A stretch of DNA of 64,000 bases from Hedera helix. Lineage: Eukaryota > Streptophyta > Magnoliopsida > Apiales > Araliaceae. Made by a program: the position numbers and the translations under genes. This document shows, in pieces, positions 12,701 to 26,000 of the stretch. The notes under the pieces were generated by a model. It was not told the origin of the DNA. It saw only the letters and a list, made by a program, of their open reading frames with translations, and made no database searches. The stretch spans positions 17,255,665 through 17,319,664 of the forward strand of contig OX359280.1 of assembly GCA_947179155.2 (NCBI GenBank), written 5' to 3'. The stretch's first letter is position 1, and each line of letters opens with the position of its first letter.

Positions 12701-15700
12701 ATACTGGGATTTGTCCACGAAAGAATGATGCATTAGGTTAACTTGTGTTAATATACTTCCTTGCTCCTATACACCTTCATGGGCCTTTTAAGAGTTTGTA
12801 AAAGGCATTTGTGTGGAAAAAAGAGGATTACCCACTATGATTGTAACGTTTTAAGCATTAGACCACTAAACTTTAAAAAAATGTAATTGGCACACTGAAC
12901 TTGTTAAAAACTATGAATAACCCCATTCCGTCAAATTTTAATGACGACCGTCTAATTTGCTGGGTTTTTTCCCTACTTTTAAAAAAAATGACATGTAAAT
13001 TCTTATATGGATGATGTGGCTTCTCATTAATTATGTGGCAAAAAAATAATTAAAATAATAATAAAATTAAAACTCTCTTCAAAATAAACTCAGTAACCCT
13101 CTTCCTCTACTACTCATCTCATCTCCACCACTTTTGCTGCAGATCCTCACCAGAAAACCCCCTGGTCCCATGGCCCAAAACCCTAATGTTCCTCGTCAGA
13201 TCTTGCAAAGCCTACTTCGGAAATGGTTTCGCTTGCTGATTCGATCTCCCCAACTAGATTTTTTCCCCTTTTCTTCCTTCTCTCTCCCACTAAAGCTCCG
13301 ATTTTTCTTGCAAAAAAACACCAAAACCTAAATCCTCATTCAAACCAAAGCTCATAAAACCACGCGACTCTCTCTCTCTTCAAATCACACAGCTAGCCTA
13401 GATTCAAACCAAATTGGAAAGGGAGAAAAATCAAACTAGATGGGGAAGAATAATAATAATCTAACGGATAAGGGTCGGAACTTGCCGGTGGACCCGAACC
13501 TTCCCAGATGGGTCTGCCAGAACTTCTGTCACAGTCTCACCAGCGTTGATTCTTACGCCGACAAGTTCCTCAACGACTCATCCTTTCATTCGGGTTAGGG
13601 TTTATTTTCCTCATCTTTCTCTATACTATATTTAATTTATTTGTTCCTCAACGATGGGTGGTGATAAGGTATATGGTATGCTTGCGTAAAGTGAACGTTG
13701 CTCAGATCGTTTTCTAGCAAATTTGTATTGTGGAACACGCACAACCCCTCAACCCATCGCTTATATGGAAGCAAACACCTTGGTACAATTGTTTGTGCAA
13801 GGAAAATTGTGTTAAATGGAACACCAACGACTCCTCAACCCGTTGTCTATATGTAGTTAAGAACCTTGGTACAATCGACGATTGATATATGGTAGAAGAC
13901 ACCACACACAACTATGAATTGTTGTATAATAAGTCAATATTGAATCTCAAGAAAAACTTAGAAAACGTTTAGAAATTCTCAAAGAACCAAAAGATAAATA
14001 AACCTCACAAGAAAATATATTGAATAGTGATTGAATACTAATTGTTTACAAGAGCCTTTGATGTCTATTTATACTAATTCTATGAAATCCTAATCCTTAA
14101 ACAAATAGAAAGTAACATTACACAAAAAACCTAATCAAATAAGGTAACAAAATCCCAATTAGAATAAGAAAAACAAGCAAAAATTCATCAAAAACGCGTC
14201 ATGTCCGCGTTATAGTGCCTGGGCGCTTTCTGGAGGCTTAATCCCAGCGTTGGGGCGCTGACCTTTCTCTGCTGCCCAGCGCCGGGGTGCTGCTCGTAGT
14301 TCATTTTATAGCGCTGGGGTGTTGGCCCATTTTCTGCTCCGATGTCTTTTGGTAAAACGACCATAACTTTTGATTCGGGAAGAGTCGCGGGACGACCACC
14401 TATCAAATCGAAGCTCTCGACGAGAGCTATAATAATATCTACGCTCCTAACCAAGAAAATGTATTCTAATGGGTTTGGTGGTTGTTCAAAGTCTCTGTCC
14501 AGAATTTCGCTGAAGAATTTTTCAACCCAACTACTTTGACTCACTTAATGAACTCAACTTGAATTGACCTTGAATTGAGCTCCATTTTAAGCACCATTGA
14601 ATAAACTTTAGCCAAATAGCTTGAAATCCATCCAATAAGGTTTCCCTCGAACTCTTTAGCCTAGATGTTGATAACAATTTGAATTGAATTTTTGTCTTTT
14701 AATGTAGCCCCGGTCAGGATTGTATTATTCCCCTCATTTTGAAAAAGATTTGTCCTCAAATCTGGCCTTACATCAAAATAAATTAAATTAGAAACATTAA
14801 ATATGACAGAAGCACAATTCTTACCTAGCAAATTAAACTTAAAGACAATGTCAGCAATGCTAGTAAGATATGAATTTTTTTTATCCCCTCTTGGATCATA
14901 TATCAATCTTGAAAACTCTTCATATTGCAAATACACTCATTGAAGAATTCTTGGATCAAATATCAGTATATGTAACTCCTTATGACGTATATACGAATTC
15001 CTGTGTTTATAAATTTCGGGATCAAACACAAAACATACACAATTAACATATATCCCATGGCCAATTGATAATGTTGGTAGCCTAATATCTTTGTCCATAC
15101 GCAAATGCACCCTCTTCAATTCACTTGAGTCAAAAACCAAGCAAAACCAAAAAACATGTAAATCTAAATCAATTATGAAACCAATAAACACATGCTTACA
15201 TGTATGCTCCACTAGAACAAAAATAAAGATACTCCCCTTTATATATTCCATGCAAGGTCTCATTTGGTTCGCAATTTGCTCTAGTTTCCACTCAATGTTG
15301 AATTCCGTCTCTTTATAAATCTGCATAACACAAATAACCTTCCTATTTCCATTAACGTTTAACATAATTAGAATAAAATAATGATGCTAATGGATCTAAA
15401 AGGTCATAACCAACTACACAAGATGAAAACGCAACCGCAGAACTAACATTACGATCAAATGTATAGTCCACAAATTTAACCTTTCTTTCCCCATCAAGGA
15501 TAGTATATTCATAACCATGTAACGACACTAACTCCAATGGAAAAACACTACCCGTATGAAATCGATCACAATCAACGCTAAATGATGATAACTCATGTAC
15601 ATATTGAACATCTTGAAAACGAGAATATAGACAAAAACAATTAGAATGAATGTTATGAAAATAAGCACATTGAAAATGACAACTAAAATGAAGAGTATGA

Positions 15701-16969
15701 TCATAAACTAACTCAACATATATCAAATACTCTCCATAGTTTATGATAAAGATGATTCTACCATCAAAATAGCTAAAAACAAATCTATCAATGGAAGGTT
15801 ATAAAAACACTAGATGCGTTAATCAATTTAATTGAAATAACTAGCCATTTATATAACCCATATGCCAATGCTACTTCCTATTCATCTCTTACTCTAATTT
15901 GATGATAACCAACACAAATATCATGCAATTTATATAAGTGGTTTTTAGAAACGACACAAGATCTATGCAATTCATCAAATATATAATCTAAGTAAAGAAA
16001 ATAATATCGATACTTGTTTACTAACTAGGGATAACCCGTACCTGAAGACACGATGCAACTAATATAACAGTTGAATACTGTATCCAATATTTTTAGATTG
16101 AAAAATCTAAAACTGTTGTGGACTCTCAGTTCTGTAATAGAACTGAGAGTCCAACCATTAATACAAAAAGATTGATACTCAATCCAGTCATAGTTTTTTT
16201 TAGGCAAACATTAGTGTGCTACTCATTCCCAACTTAAAATTAGTTCTTGACAGGTTTGAGCAATTAATTGATTGACGATAGCGGGCTCAAATTTGTGTAA
16301 TATAGTATTTTCGAGTATCCCACATACCTTTCATTTATTGACAAACCGGAATGAGAAGTTTGACAGCATTTATTTGCCTCCAGTATCTCTAACCATTGAT
16401 CAATATGATCCATGAACAGTATTTCTTGTGAAAAAAGGGTAGTACTGCAAGCTATTTGGTGGGATCCAATAAGGGGAAAAAAAGATGTAAAAATTTAAAA
16501 GAAAGACTTTTGTATATATACCAAAAAATATAAAATGAGTTCTCTAAGTCCAAACAAAAAAGTATTGTCATAACACAAACTAAATTGCATCACCATAACA
16601 TTTTTTCTTAAAATTGGACAAAAGAATCTCATACCATGAGTCAGAGCCTACTACAATAGTTGCTCTCGATATAGCCCGCAAAAACACCAAAGAGATGACA
16701 CGTAATTGTCCGTGCCTGAAGGCACGACGTAGATTAAAATTTCAAAAATACTCTATTACCTAAATACTCTTTGCAACCTAAAATAACTTACAAATCAATT
16801 AGAATGAATCTGAACCGTTCCTGTGATTTTCCGCCCAAATCAATTTGCATGTGAAAACATAATGACCGCAATACCCGAAAAATAGGAAAAATGCGTCAAT
16901 ACTAAAAGGGTGACCCATGTTGTTTACGTGCAATATTATTTATTTATTATAATTATAATAATAATAATA

Positions 16970-17031
<62 letters not shown>

Positions 17032-20000
17032 CAGTAGCAGTAGTAGTAGTCTTATTGTTATTGTTATTGTTAGTAGTAGTAGTAGTATTCTTATTATTAT
17101 AATTACTATTACTATTACTGTTACTGTTATAGTGTAGTGGTGAATTTGATTTATGCGGGAAATGTGAGTGGATAGATTTTTAAAAAAAAGATGTTGAATT
17201 GGGAGGAAAAATGAGAGATAGATTAGTAACCGTTGGATGTTGAAGCCCCAAATGATTTTAGACTGTTGGATGTTAAAGCCTAAATTGATTTGAGGCCGTT
17301 GGATGTTAAAATCTTGGGATTTGAGCCACTCTGTTTTATATTATAGATTGAAAATCAATGCACATGCTTAACGATCCCTCCTCCTTAGGTACCTTGAATG
17401 CTGAAATTGCATATGAACTTACGCTTTCTCTAACGAACCCCTGCTCTACCAACTCCAGAGCCTGCTTTTGTAACTCATTCGTCTCCTCGGAATTACTCAT
17501 GTAAGCTAGTCGGTTTGGAATGATAACACCGGGTATGTAATTAACCACCTGCATAAGAGACAAAAAAAAACTAGGCAAAGAAGAGTTATTATTGTTAGTA
17601 TTCAAAAGCGTCTTTTTGTACAAAAGTACAGTCATCGGCTGTTTAGAAAACAACGCTCTTTCACTCTCTTTTTCATAGTCACTCAATTTTCTCTCTTCTT
17701 TTCTCTCAATCTCAATCTTATCAATCTCTTTTTTACTTTTACTTTTGTTTTGACTTTTACTTTCAGTCTCATTCTCTCTTTTGTTTTCATCTTCACTCTT
17801 GTTTTTTTTTTCTCTCTCGCATTCTCTTGTTCACACTTTCTTTTGATCACTCGCTTTTATTTCAACACTGCTTTTTTGTAATCTTGTTCACACTCTTTCT
17901 TTTGATCACTCGCTTATATTTCAACACTGTTTTTCTGTAAGTATTTTAGATCTTCTTGAATTTGCTCGTATGTCATTGACACTAAAATGATATTCTTTTG
18001 CTTATACACCAATGAATACTTATTCGTAGAGTTGTCACGCTTCGCATGCTTGTTGATCTACCATGGCCTTCCAAGTAACAAGTGTTTGTCGAAACTATAT
18101 CGTATAACACCTCATTTTCATATTTCCCAATTTTGAATGAAACTACCACCTGTTTAGTCACCTCGACCTCTCCAATACCATTGACTCCTTGCAACGTGTA
18201 AGGCCGAAGATGCGCAACCGTTGCATATTTTTAAAATTTAATGACCAAATGCTGAAAAGTTGAAAACCACAGTGGGGTAATCGCCCCTTTTGCCCATTTT
18301 GTGTGGTTAAAGGAGAAATCACTGGGAAGAATTCTCAAGGGCTTTCGTTGACAGATTTACCGCAGTGGCAACAAAGTGCATCTGAACAATTCAAGCTTGT
18401 TGCATGACAAATTTATGGTTGAATAATTCTGGAATTTAATGGAAAAATAAAGGACTGAAAAAATGGTGAAAATCTGCACTCCACTGGCCCCACGATTCTC
18501 AACCGCAGTAAAGTAAATTGATCACAATTAAAATTTAGATCTCAATAATAGTCTCCAATAATCTGTATAATAATAATTTCTTGGAGATTACTATTTAGAG
18601 AGATTCAAAATCCAATATTACGCGGGGAACAGTAAAAGTACTAAGCCACTAAAATACTTTAACTAAAAATAATATTTCTTAATAAATTTAAATACCTCAG
18701 GTCCCCAGTAGTATATATAATAAATAAATCAGATTTTTCTTTGACATTTCTTTTGTTCAATGATTTGACGCTTCTTTTCTTCAACAATTTGACGCTTCTT
18801 TTCTTCAACACACCTACTCCCCAAATCTCATATATCCATCACACTACCTTCCATTCCATTGCTACAAGGAAAGATATATCCTTTCCAGCGCAAGCTCCAG
18901 CTACAAACCTGCCGACTCACTTACACCGAACAGTCCTCCAAATCAACATATATGACTCTTAAACCCATAAAAACCTCTAAAAGCTAAGGCTTATGTTTCT
19001 ATTTTGATGAAAAACAGACTGTAGGACATTAATGAAGAAGTCTTAAAGCTTTTATGATTGTGGGGGAAGAGCAAGAAATGAAGAGTATAAATCACCTCCT
19101 ATATTTAATGAAGAGGTGAAAGAGTTCATGGAAATTGGTAAAGGGGAAGATGAGAAAGGCAAAGCTATACTCACAACTGCTTATGATTAGGGGAAGGACA
19201 AGGATAGACTCATTTTTACCTTTGATAGCTTCAGCTGGGGATGGTAATCTGAAGGTGCTTATTGATGGGGTAGCACCCATTTCATAGATTTGACAAAAGC
19301 AAAGAAGCTTGGACTAGACGCTGAGGAGATTGAACCTATAAAGGTAAACAGCCGCTAGTTAGCCACCACGGATGTCCTAACTTCCACTGGCAGGTAAATG
19401 GGCATGACTCTGTCACTGAGATTTGGCTTCTTCCATTATAGATTTGGGAAGCGAATTTGGGAATCCATTGGTTGAGCACATTAGGTCTTATCACCTTTGA
19501 TTACAGCATGCTTAACATGTAGTTTGAACATTGACCAAGTATACCAAGTTGAAGTGAATAGGCCAGGAATCAGCATCACTCCACAGTTTTAACCATTGCT
19601 CAATCCTCTTGGATGGCACAATTGGTTGAGAGTTATGAAGAAGACCAAGAGAGATTACAATTGGTTGGGTAGTTGGTACCCTTTGTAAGTTGAGGTATCA
19701 AGTCTTTGAAGAACTCCTTAAGAAGGGAATTGGTGGGCAATCAGGAGCTAGAGCAACCATTACAAGGATCAAACAATACTTATTTTGATAGGGCTTAGAA
19801 AATACATCACTTGTAGGGTAGCTGAACGCGTCACTTTCCAGGCCGTCAAACATGAGACTATGAGGACCCATAGTCTATACAGCTCATCCCTATTCCATGT
19901 TTTATCCATGGACTTTATTGTAGGGCTGCCTAATTCCCGAGTGTTTGAAGCATTGTTACCATTAAGGCTGATCAACTAGCTATGTAGAACAAAATCAGGT

Positions 20001-23000
20001 ACGAGGAACGCTACATATGGGAGAATGCACAAGGCATTTATTTCTCGTACCATGATTCAAAACGATAGGAGCTAGTTCGTAAAACGCATGGCAATAAGAG
20101 TTCCCTGATACCTACTTGTGAACTTTGAAGTTATTTGGGTTTGCTCAGAAGACTTGAAAAATTCCCTCACTTCATACCCCTTACTCCGGCCTACTTAAGC
20201 TAAGGCCTTAGCCAATCACTTGTTCAAGAATATATTCAAGCTACATGGACTTCCCGCTTCCATAATCTGTGATTGAGATTCTTTCATCCTCAGTGAATTT
20301 TGGTAGAGCAGGCTCAAGTTGATGGGGATTAGGTTGCGGATGAGAACCTCATATCATCCTCAGAGTGAACTTAAGGAATAATCCAATTCTTGGAGCAATA
20401 TTTGTGGGATTGCTCCAAAGTAGTGGTGGAGTACCTGGTTGAAACTAGCTGTGTGGTGGTGTTGCACACCAATTTTCATACTGCTCTGGGCATTTCACCC
20501 TATCACATGCTTATGGCATTGATCCAACACAATGCAACTTGCCTCCCCCCCCCCCCCCTAAGGACAGCCTAATATACTGCTTTGGTTGCCACTAGTAAGA
20601 GCAGCTGGAGATTATCGAACTGTGTGATTTTGAGAAGGAAAAAAAGGAAGGGGATTTATAATTCATAAGGAAAGAATTTAAAACTTATGAGAGAAAGGAA
20701 AAGAGAAGAAAAGATGGTTAATTTCTTTGCTCGTATTTGTGAGTTTTGAAAGGAAAATTTAACTTAAAATAATTCATTACTCTTTGATCCTTGTAAGATT
20801 ATTTTTAATAAATCACTACAAGGATGTTTTTGGTACTATAAAATGTTATACAAGTGTTCGATCAATTTCCTTCTCCTTCTAAACCTTCCTTATTTTGGAA
20901 GGAAATTTTTGGGAGGAAATTTACTTCAAATTTGCTTCCCTCTCTTTTCTTTTCTATCCTCAAAAAAACTCACAAACAAGGACTTTAAGTTTCTCCCTCA
21001 AATTTCTCTCCTTTCCTTTCCTTTCTATTCTTTCTAAAACTCACAAACACAATGTTGGAGGAAGCTCATCAAAGAATGAAAGTGCAGGCTAACGACCGAA
21101 GATTCGAGAGGCAATAAGAGGTGGAGTAATTGGTTACTTGAAGCTGCAAGCATACAAACAAGGCAGCAGCAATGAGGATGAATGTAAAGCTTGCTCTTAA
21201 GGCTTATGGCCCCTTCAGGATTCTTGAAAGGTTGGCACATTGGCTTACAAATTGGAGCTCCCTTCTACTTCCAGGTGTCACAATTGAAGGAGCATTTGGG
21301 AACCGCAACAATCTGCCCACATCTTCCCTCTGTTTTGAAGGATGATACTCTCTGTCCTCCCTAAATTTTAGAACAATAAATTATTCAGCAAAACAACAGG
21401 GAAGTATACTAGCATCTGATTCAGTGGAAAAACTGTAGTGTGGACGAGGCTACTGGGAAGATGAAGGGACCTTGCAGCATTTTTTCCCAGATTTCACGCT
21501 TGATCCACGAAGACATGGATTTTTCCAAAGGAGGGAATATAAAGGCGTAACCTTATAATTAGATTTCAATTCTTTCGTTATAATGACATTTTTGTAATTT
21601 TGTAGCTATTAGGATAAGAATGGTAGTAGCTTTTAAAATATTCCGCTCATTAGTATACATTGTTGTAAGCAATGTATTTCCATTTCAATTTTTATTTGAA
21701 TGAAATAGTGAATTGAGAGATATAGTTTCTTCCTTATCCTCTTCCTCACCTCAAATTAACTCTTTTTTCTTTCCATTCTTTGTCCCTCCCTCCAATTTTG
21801 CTTATGAAATCTCTATATTTTCTATTGTTCTCATATTTGTTTGGAACAAGCTTAATCCCAACAAATTCAGTTGTAGTTTCATAAAAGTTTATAGAGTTAA
21901 ACTACGTGGTTTGTCCAGAACCCAGTCTGTAGGCTGTATGGGAAATGGGTTGATTTAATGGCTAATGGCTAAAGTTTAATGGGGTGAGGGTCGTCACTAC
22001 TGGGTTGGTTCAATGAATAATGTTTAAATGGGTTTCATATGGATGGTTATAATGGATGAGTCAAACCCATCAACCCAAATACATCCTACAAACTTAAAAG
22101 TAGCATCTATATTATAAAACTGGAGGCTTTATTGGCAGTTATTTTTGGTGTTAACTTTTGGAAGCTCTGTCCCAATTTTAGATTTCCTAATAACTCCAAT
22201 AAGTCGTACATTTGTCCGCACAAAAATCCCACTTACTCACTTACAACCGTCCAAGTGTTTTGGGTACAATAGTAACTTGGGTAAGTCTTTCAATTTCAAA
22301 CCATCTATCTATTAATGTACGTTTGTAACTTCTCTTCCCACTATTCCCGCACCATTTACGGCCGCAGTTAAATTCTTCTTAAACTGCTTTTATAGAAATC
22401 AGAAGATTCAGAACACTACTTACTATCTTCTCCTCCAAAGCTTCATCAACCTCACTTAACGCCATAAACCTTCAACCTCCAAAATTTTCACCACTTATGC
22501 TACCCCATTTCGGCCAAATACCTTCTTTTCCCTTTACCTGACAAAAAGAAATTTTGCCTCGGTTATGCTTGATAGTTTGGGAATTTGCACTAGAAGAAAA
22601 AGTGGAGAAAACCCAATAACAAAAGGTAGCAGAAGAAAACTTTCATGTATTTAGTTATTCTTTTTGTCTTTTCTATTTAATCATTTGAAGTATGTATTCT
22701 TTTTCCTTTTTTTGTTTTTTTTCTTAGGAGTGAATGTTATGATTTAGAGCAGAATAGTGAGAAGAACAGAGGGTTTGCATTAGTCACAATGGTTTAAGGG
22801 AGAAAAGCATGGAGAACAGAAGTCTAATGGTTTTCACACACGCATCGTGTGTGCTCAGGATGCTAGTTTTTTTAAAGCACAGTTGATAGATGTTATCCTT
22901 GGGTTGGGTAAGGTGTGGGTCAGATTGACTGAACGGGTCCATCATATGGGTTGTGTGTATTGTATCAACTGGTCCGGTTTGGGCATTGGATTACTGGGGT

Positions 23001-26000
23001 GGGCTGGATCTAATATACATATGACCTTTCAAACATTATGCCAAAATAAAACAAAAGATCACACATGGTCTTTTAACACCGCTCATTTTTGCATTATTAG
23101 TGTATCAAACTTTAATCCTTAAATTAATGCTTCTTTGTTTTAGGTATGTAAATATAGTATTAAATGCAAAGCTTAGAATATAAACAAATAAGAGAAAAAA
23201 TACGATAGCTTGAACGGGACCTAAAATAATTAGCCTTCTTATTTCTAACAACAAAGTTAATGATTAAGCTTCATTAATTTAATCTAAAATTCAAAAGTTG
23301 AAGTATAATGTTAATAGTAGAAGATTATTGTATGATATTACTACTCGGTGGATTACTGTATATATTTAGGCTACTCATGATTTAGTCAAAGAGAAAACTT
23401 GCAATAAGCATATACTTTTCTTTGTAAGTAGTCAAAGAGTTTGTTTGGTTTTAGAGAGAGAAAGTGAATTGAAAATAGAGAGAGAAAATGAACAAAAATT
23501 TAGAAAGAGAACGAGAAGAATTTTATTTAGCAAGAAAGTGGGGAGAGAAAAAAATGAAGCCATAAAGTGAATAAAAAAATTAAGAGAATGGAATTTCAAA
23601 GCGTAAAGATAGGAAGTGAAGAAAATAGTCACAAGAAGTGGTAGGAGGAAAAAATTATAGAGTAGAGAGAAATTCTTGAAAGAGAAAGAAATTAGAAATT
23701 TGTGGCTATCCACTTAACCGGCAAGTTTTATTTACTTGTTGATCCAACCAATTTATGGTGCAAAAAAATAAATAAGTCACACAACCCGTTTAATCACTAC
23801 CACATCTAGTTATTGGTTCCAGGGTACATGCTAACTCATGTTTTATCTAAAAACAAATAAAATTATACTGCCTTCATTCCACAAAAAGAGTCCTATTTGC
23901 AAAGTTTGCAATCATTAAGAATATATTTTTCTTCCATGTTTATCCATAAATATAATGAATGTTTAGTGTAGCAGTGGACCAGTGGTGGCATGATTGTGAA
24001 ATTGTCATGTTAAGCTCAAGGACGTTGTGTCATTTTATACATCATCAACAAAAATAGGATCATTTTGTGGTACAATTTTATTATTTTTCTAAATGGGATT
24101 ATTTTTGGGGAACAGAGGGAATGTACGATAACTCGTGTAGCTCTGAATTATGGAAATCCTTGGCTTCTTTAATACTTGTTTTCCTAGTAAAACTAAAATT
24201 TCAACTTTCAAGGAAGATCAGAGATCAGGAAAATGTAGCTAGTTAATGAAGTTGGTTATGGCTGTTGCAGATTTCTCTTTCTAGTAGCATATATCTTGTT
24301 TTGTGCATTTCCCCCTTCACAGGTTGGTAATTTACCCAGGTTGGTAATTTACCCGTCTACTTCATTAATTTGATGGAGTATAGGTAATTAGCTGTTACTT
24401 TTTATTTTTTCTGCATCTTTCTTCTTTTGTATTGACTCCCCCTCCCCCTTCTTGTTCTCCTGTGCATCTCTTCTTGATACAGCAAAACAAAAAAATAAAA
24501 ATAAACAAATAACATAGTACATCTTGTACCAAGTCACTAAGATGCAATTGTTGATTACAGTGTAAATAATATCGCATTCCACTGAATTCGGTAATTCCTG
24601 TCTTCTCTGCCCCTGATTTTCCTGGCCATAAGCAAAGTTTGATGAAGGAAGTGATTATGAAAATGTTGGCTAGTTTAATGAAGTTAATGATTGGATGTTG
24701 CAAATTTCTCTTTTCCAGCTACAGTTTTTCTTATTTCATGTCGACGTCTGTTCACTTCTCTTTTACAGGGATGGTAATTTACCCGTCTCTTTCATCCACA
24801 AGTACCTCATGAAGAAACTTGATCTTGCAAGTGAAGCTGAGGTCAGTTAGTTACCTATGTATCCTGTGATGATAAATTATATGGTATTTGAAATTTTGTT
24901 GCACTTATTTTTCACTATATTATTGTAGTCTCTTTAAAAGAATTTCCATATGTTTTCTTATTGGAATCTGTTTGTTCGTGCATACTGAGAAGAAAATTGA
25001 GACAAAACGTACCAAGTGTATTAATCTTAATCATTGTCACAATTTTTAATTGATTGTGAACTTGTTAATAAAAAAATACTATAGAAAAGAATTGGTTGCT
25101 TATTCTGAATGCAATCAAACCTATGTCAAGACAAAAACATATTGAGCAAAAACCACAAGGATAACTCTAACGAAGTCTGCTATTCCTGATAAGGAATGGA
25201 GTAAGGCCTTGCCCTTTTGGTAGCTATGAGCTACCAAGTTCTCTGCCCGAATTATCGACTTTAGGAGGTAATTGAATAAGGGCAGTCCTTGTCTTCTCAT
25301 ATGAGCTCTAAGTTACTGAGTTAGAGCTATGCTCTTAACCTCATTGTATGACCAAGATATAGGCCTTTAAGACCCCTTCTTAGCCTCTTGAATGTGTTTA
25401 TCTTCTATGGTCTTTTAACGCTTGTTAAAAGCTCCTTATTTGTGTAAGTGTATAGGATATTGCAAACAATTTGAGACCGTAGTTAAAATTTATCATGACA
25501 TATTATGTGAATTGAATTGCATCATCTAATTTCTACTTGCATATGACTTGGTTTTTAACCTTTTATGCACCTAGTTAGAATTGGTCTTGTGGGTATAAAG
25601 GTAACAACTCAGAGACCTCAGTTTGACATATTTGAATTTTTCAGAGTTAAAAAATGATCTGCTTGAGATCAAGGGTTAGGTTACCTTCAAAAAAAGATTG
25701 CAGCGTGATGTTTCTCTTTTAATAGGATGAGAAAGATGGACTTCTTTTCAAGACTAGTAGTATCGACAAGAAGCTACGTCAATAGCTGAAACTTGTTTTT
25801 GGGTTGGCTTGGAGTCAGAAGTCCTCTCTTTCCCCACAAGTATGGTTTGGATTCCGAGACCTTGACGTTATATTTTCAAGGCCTTGGTCATTTCTCCCAC
25901 TCTTTGGGGTAATATCTTACAAAAAATTTTAGACTTGTCAGGGCAATGGCAATGTAGAAGGACAGATGTTTCTCAAATGGTTCTAATATAATCTCGCAAT

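Larger units (their letters stand above)
13640..18230 (-). mobile_element. Degenerate minus-strand Ty3/gypsy retrotransposon (with inserted Helitron)
   Basis: Read on the minus strand: near 18200-17980 a protease-to-RT linker with VTKQVVVSFKIGKYENEV; at 17690-17348 the RT N-terminus with PGVIIPNRLAYMSN and a SMCIDF motif; after the Helitron, RT resumes at 16024 with DELH..SCV and VGYHQIRV, then GLYKWLV. Stops and frameshifts are many. A pol-end-like segment (DLRTNLFQNEGNNTI, about 14770) is followed by a purine tract (AATGAGGGGAATAATA, about 14730-14745), the expected polypurine tract. The region below about 14650 is the 3-prime LTR; it has a GC-rich patch (14190-14345) and two diverged ~100-bp units near 13740-13880. 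The 5-prime LTR, gag, RNase H and integrase core were not recognised. The lower end is approximate. Confidence 0.7.
11899..24768 (+). other. DRIP intron 5 (12.87 kb), an insertion sink
   Basis: The donor GTTAGT at 11899 and acceptor TTTTACAG ending at 24768 join ATA-AA to G-GAT, restoring the family motif YLRIKDGNLPVSFI. DRIP introns are normally short, and the other introns here are 0.1-3.4 kb. The excess is accounted for by the elements listed between 13130 and 24372. The parts 11899-13100 and 18230-19090 hold no feature I recognise, apart from a 24-bp unit repeated near 18755-18805. Confidence 0.85.

Noticed and set aside
13134..13331. 65-codon frame with MAQNPNVPRQ upstream of the ATG6 fragment
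   Set aside because: No family recognised; more likely leader sequence of the captured gene.
14937..15726. Two minus-strand frames of 142 and 124 codons
   Set aside because: Not separate genes; they fall in the decayed pol/3-prime part of the gypsy relic.
16910..17137. Ile/Ser-rich 75-codon frame
   Set aside because: ATT-rich microsatellite inside a Helitron.
24395..24703. 102-codon minus-strand frame between the decoy and real exon 6
   Set aside because: Intronic, low complexity, antisense to the exon duplication, no domain.
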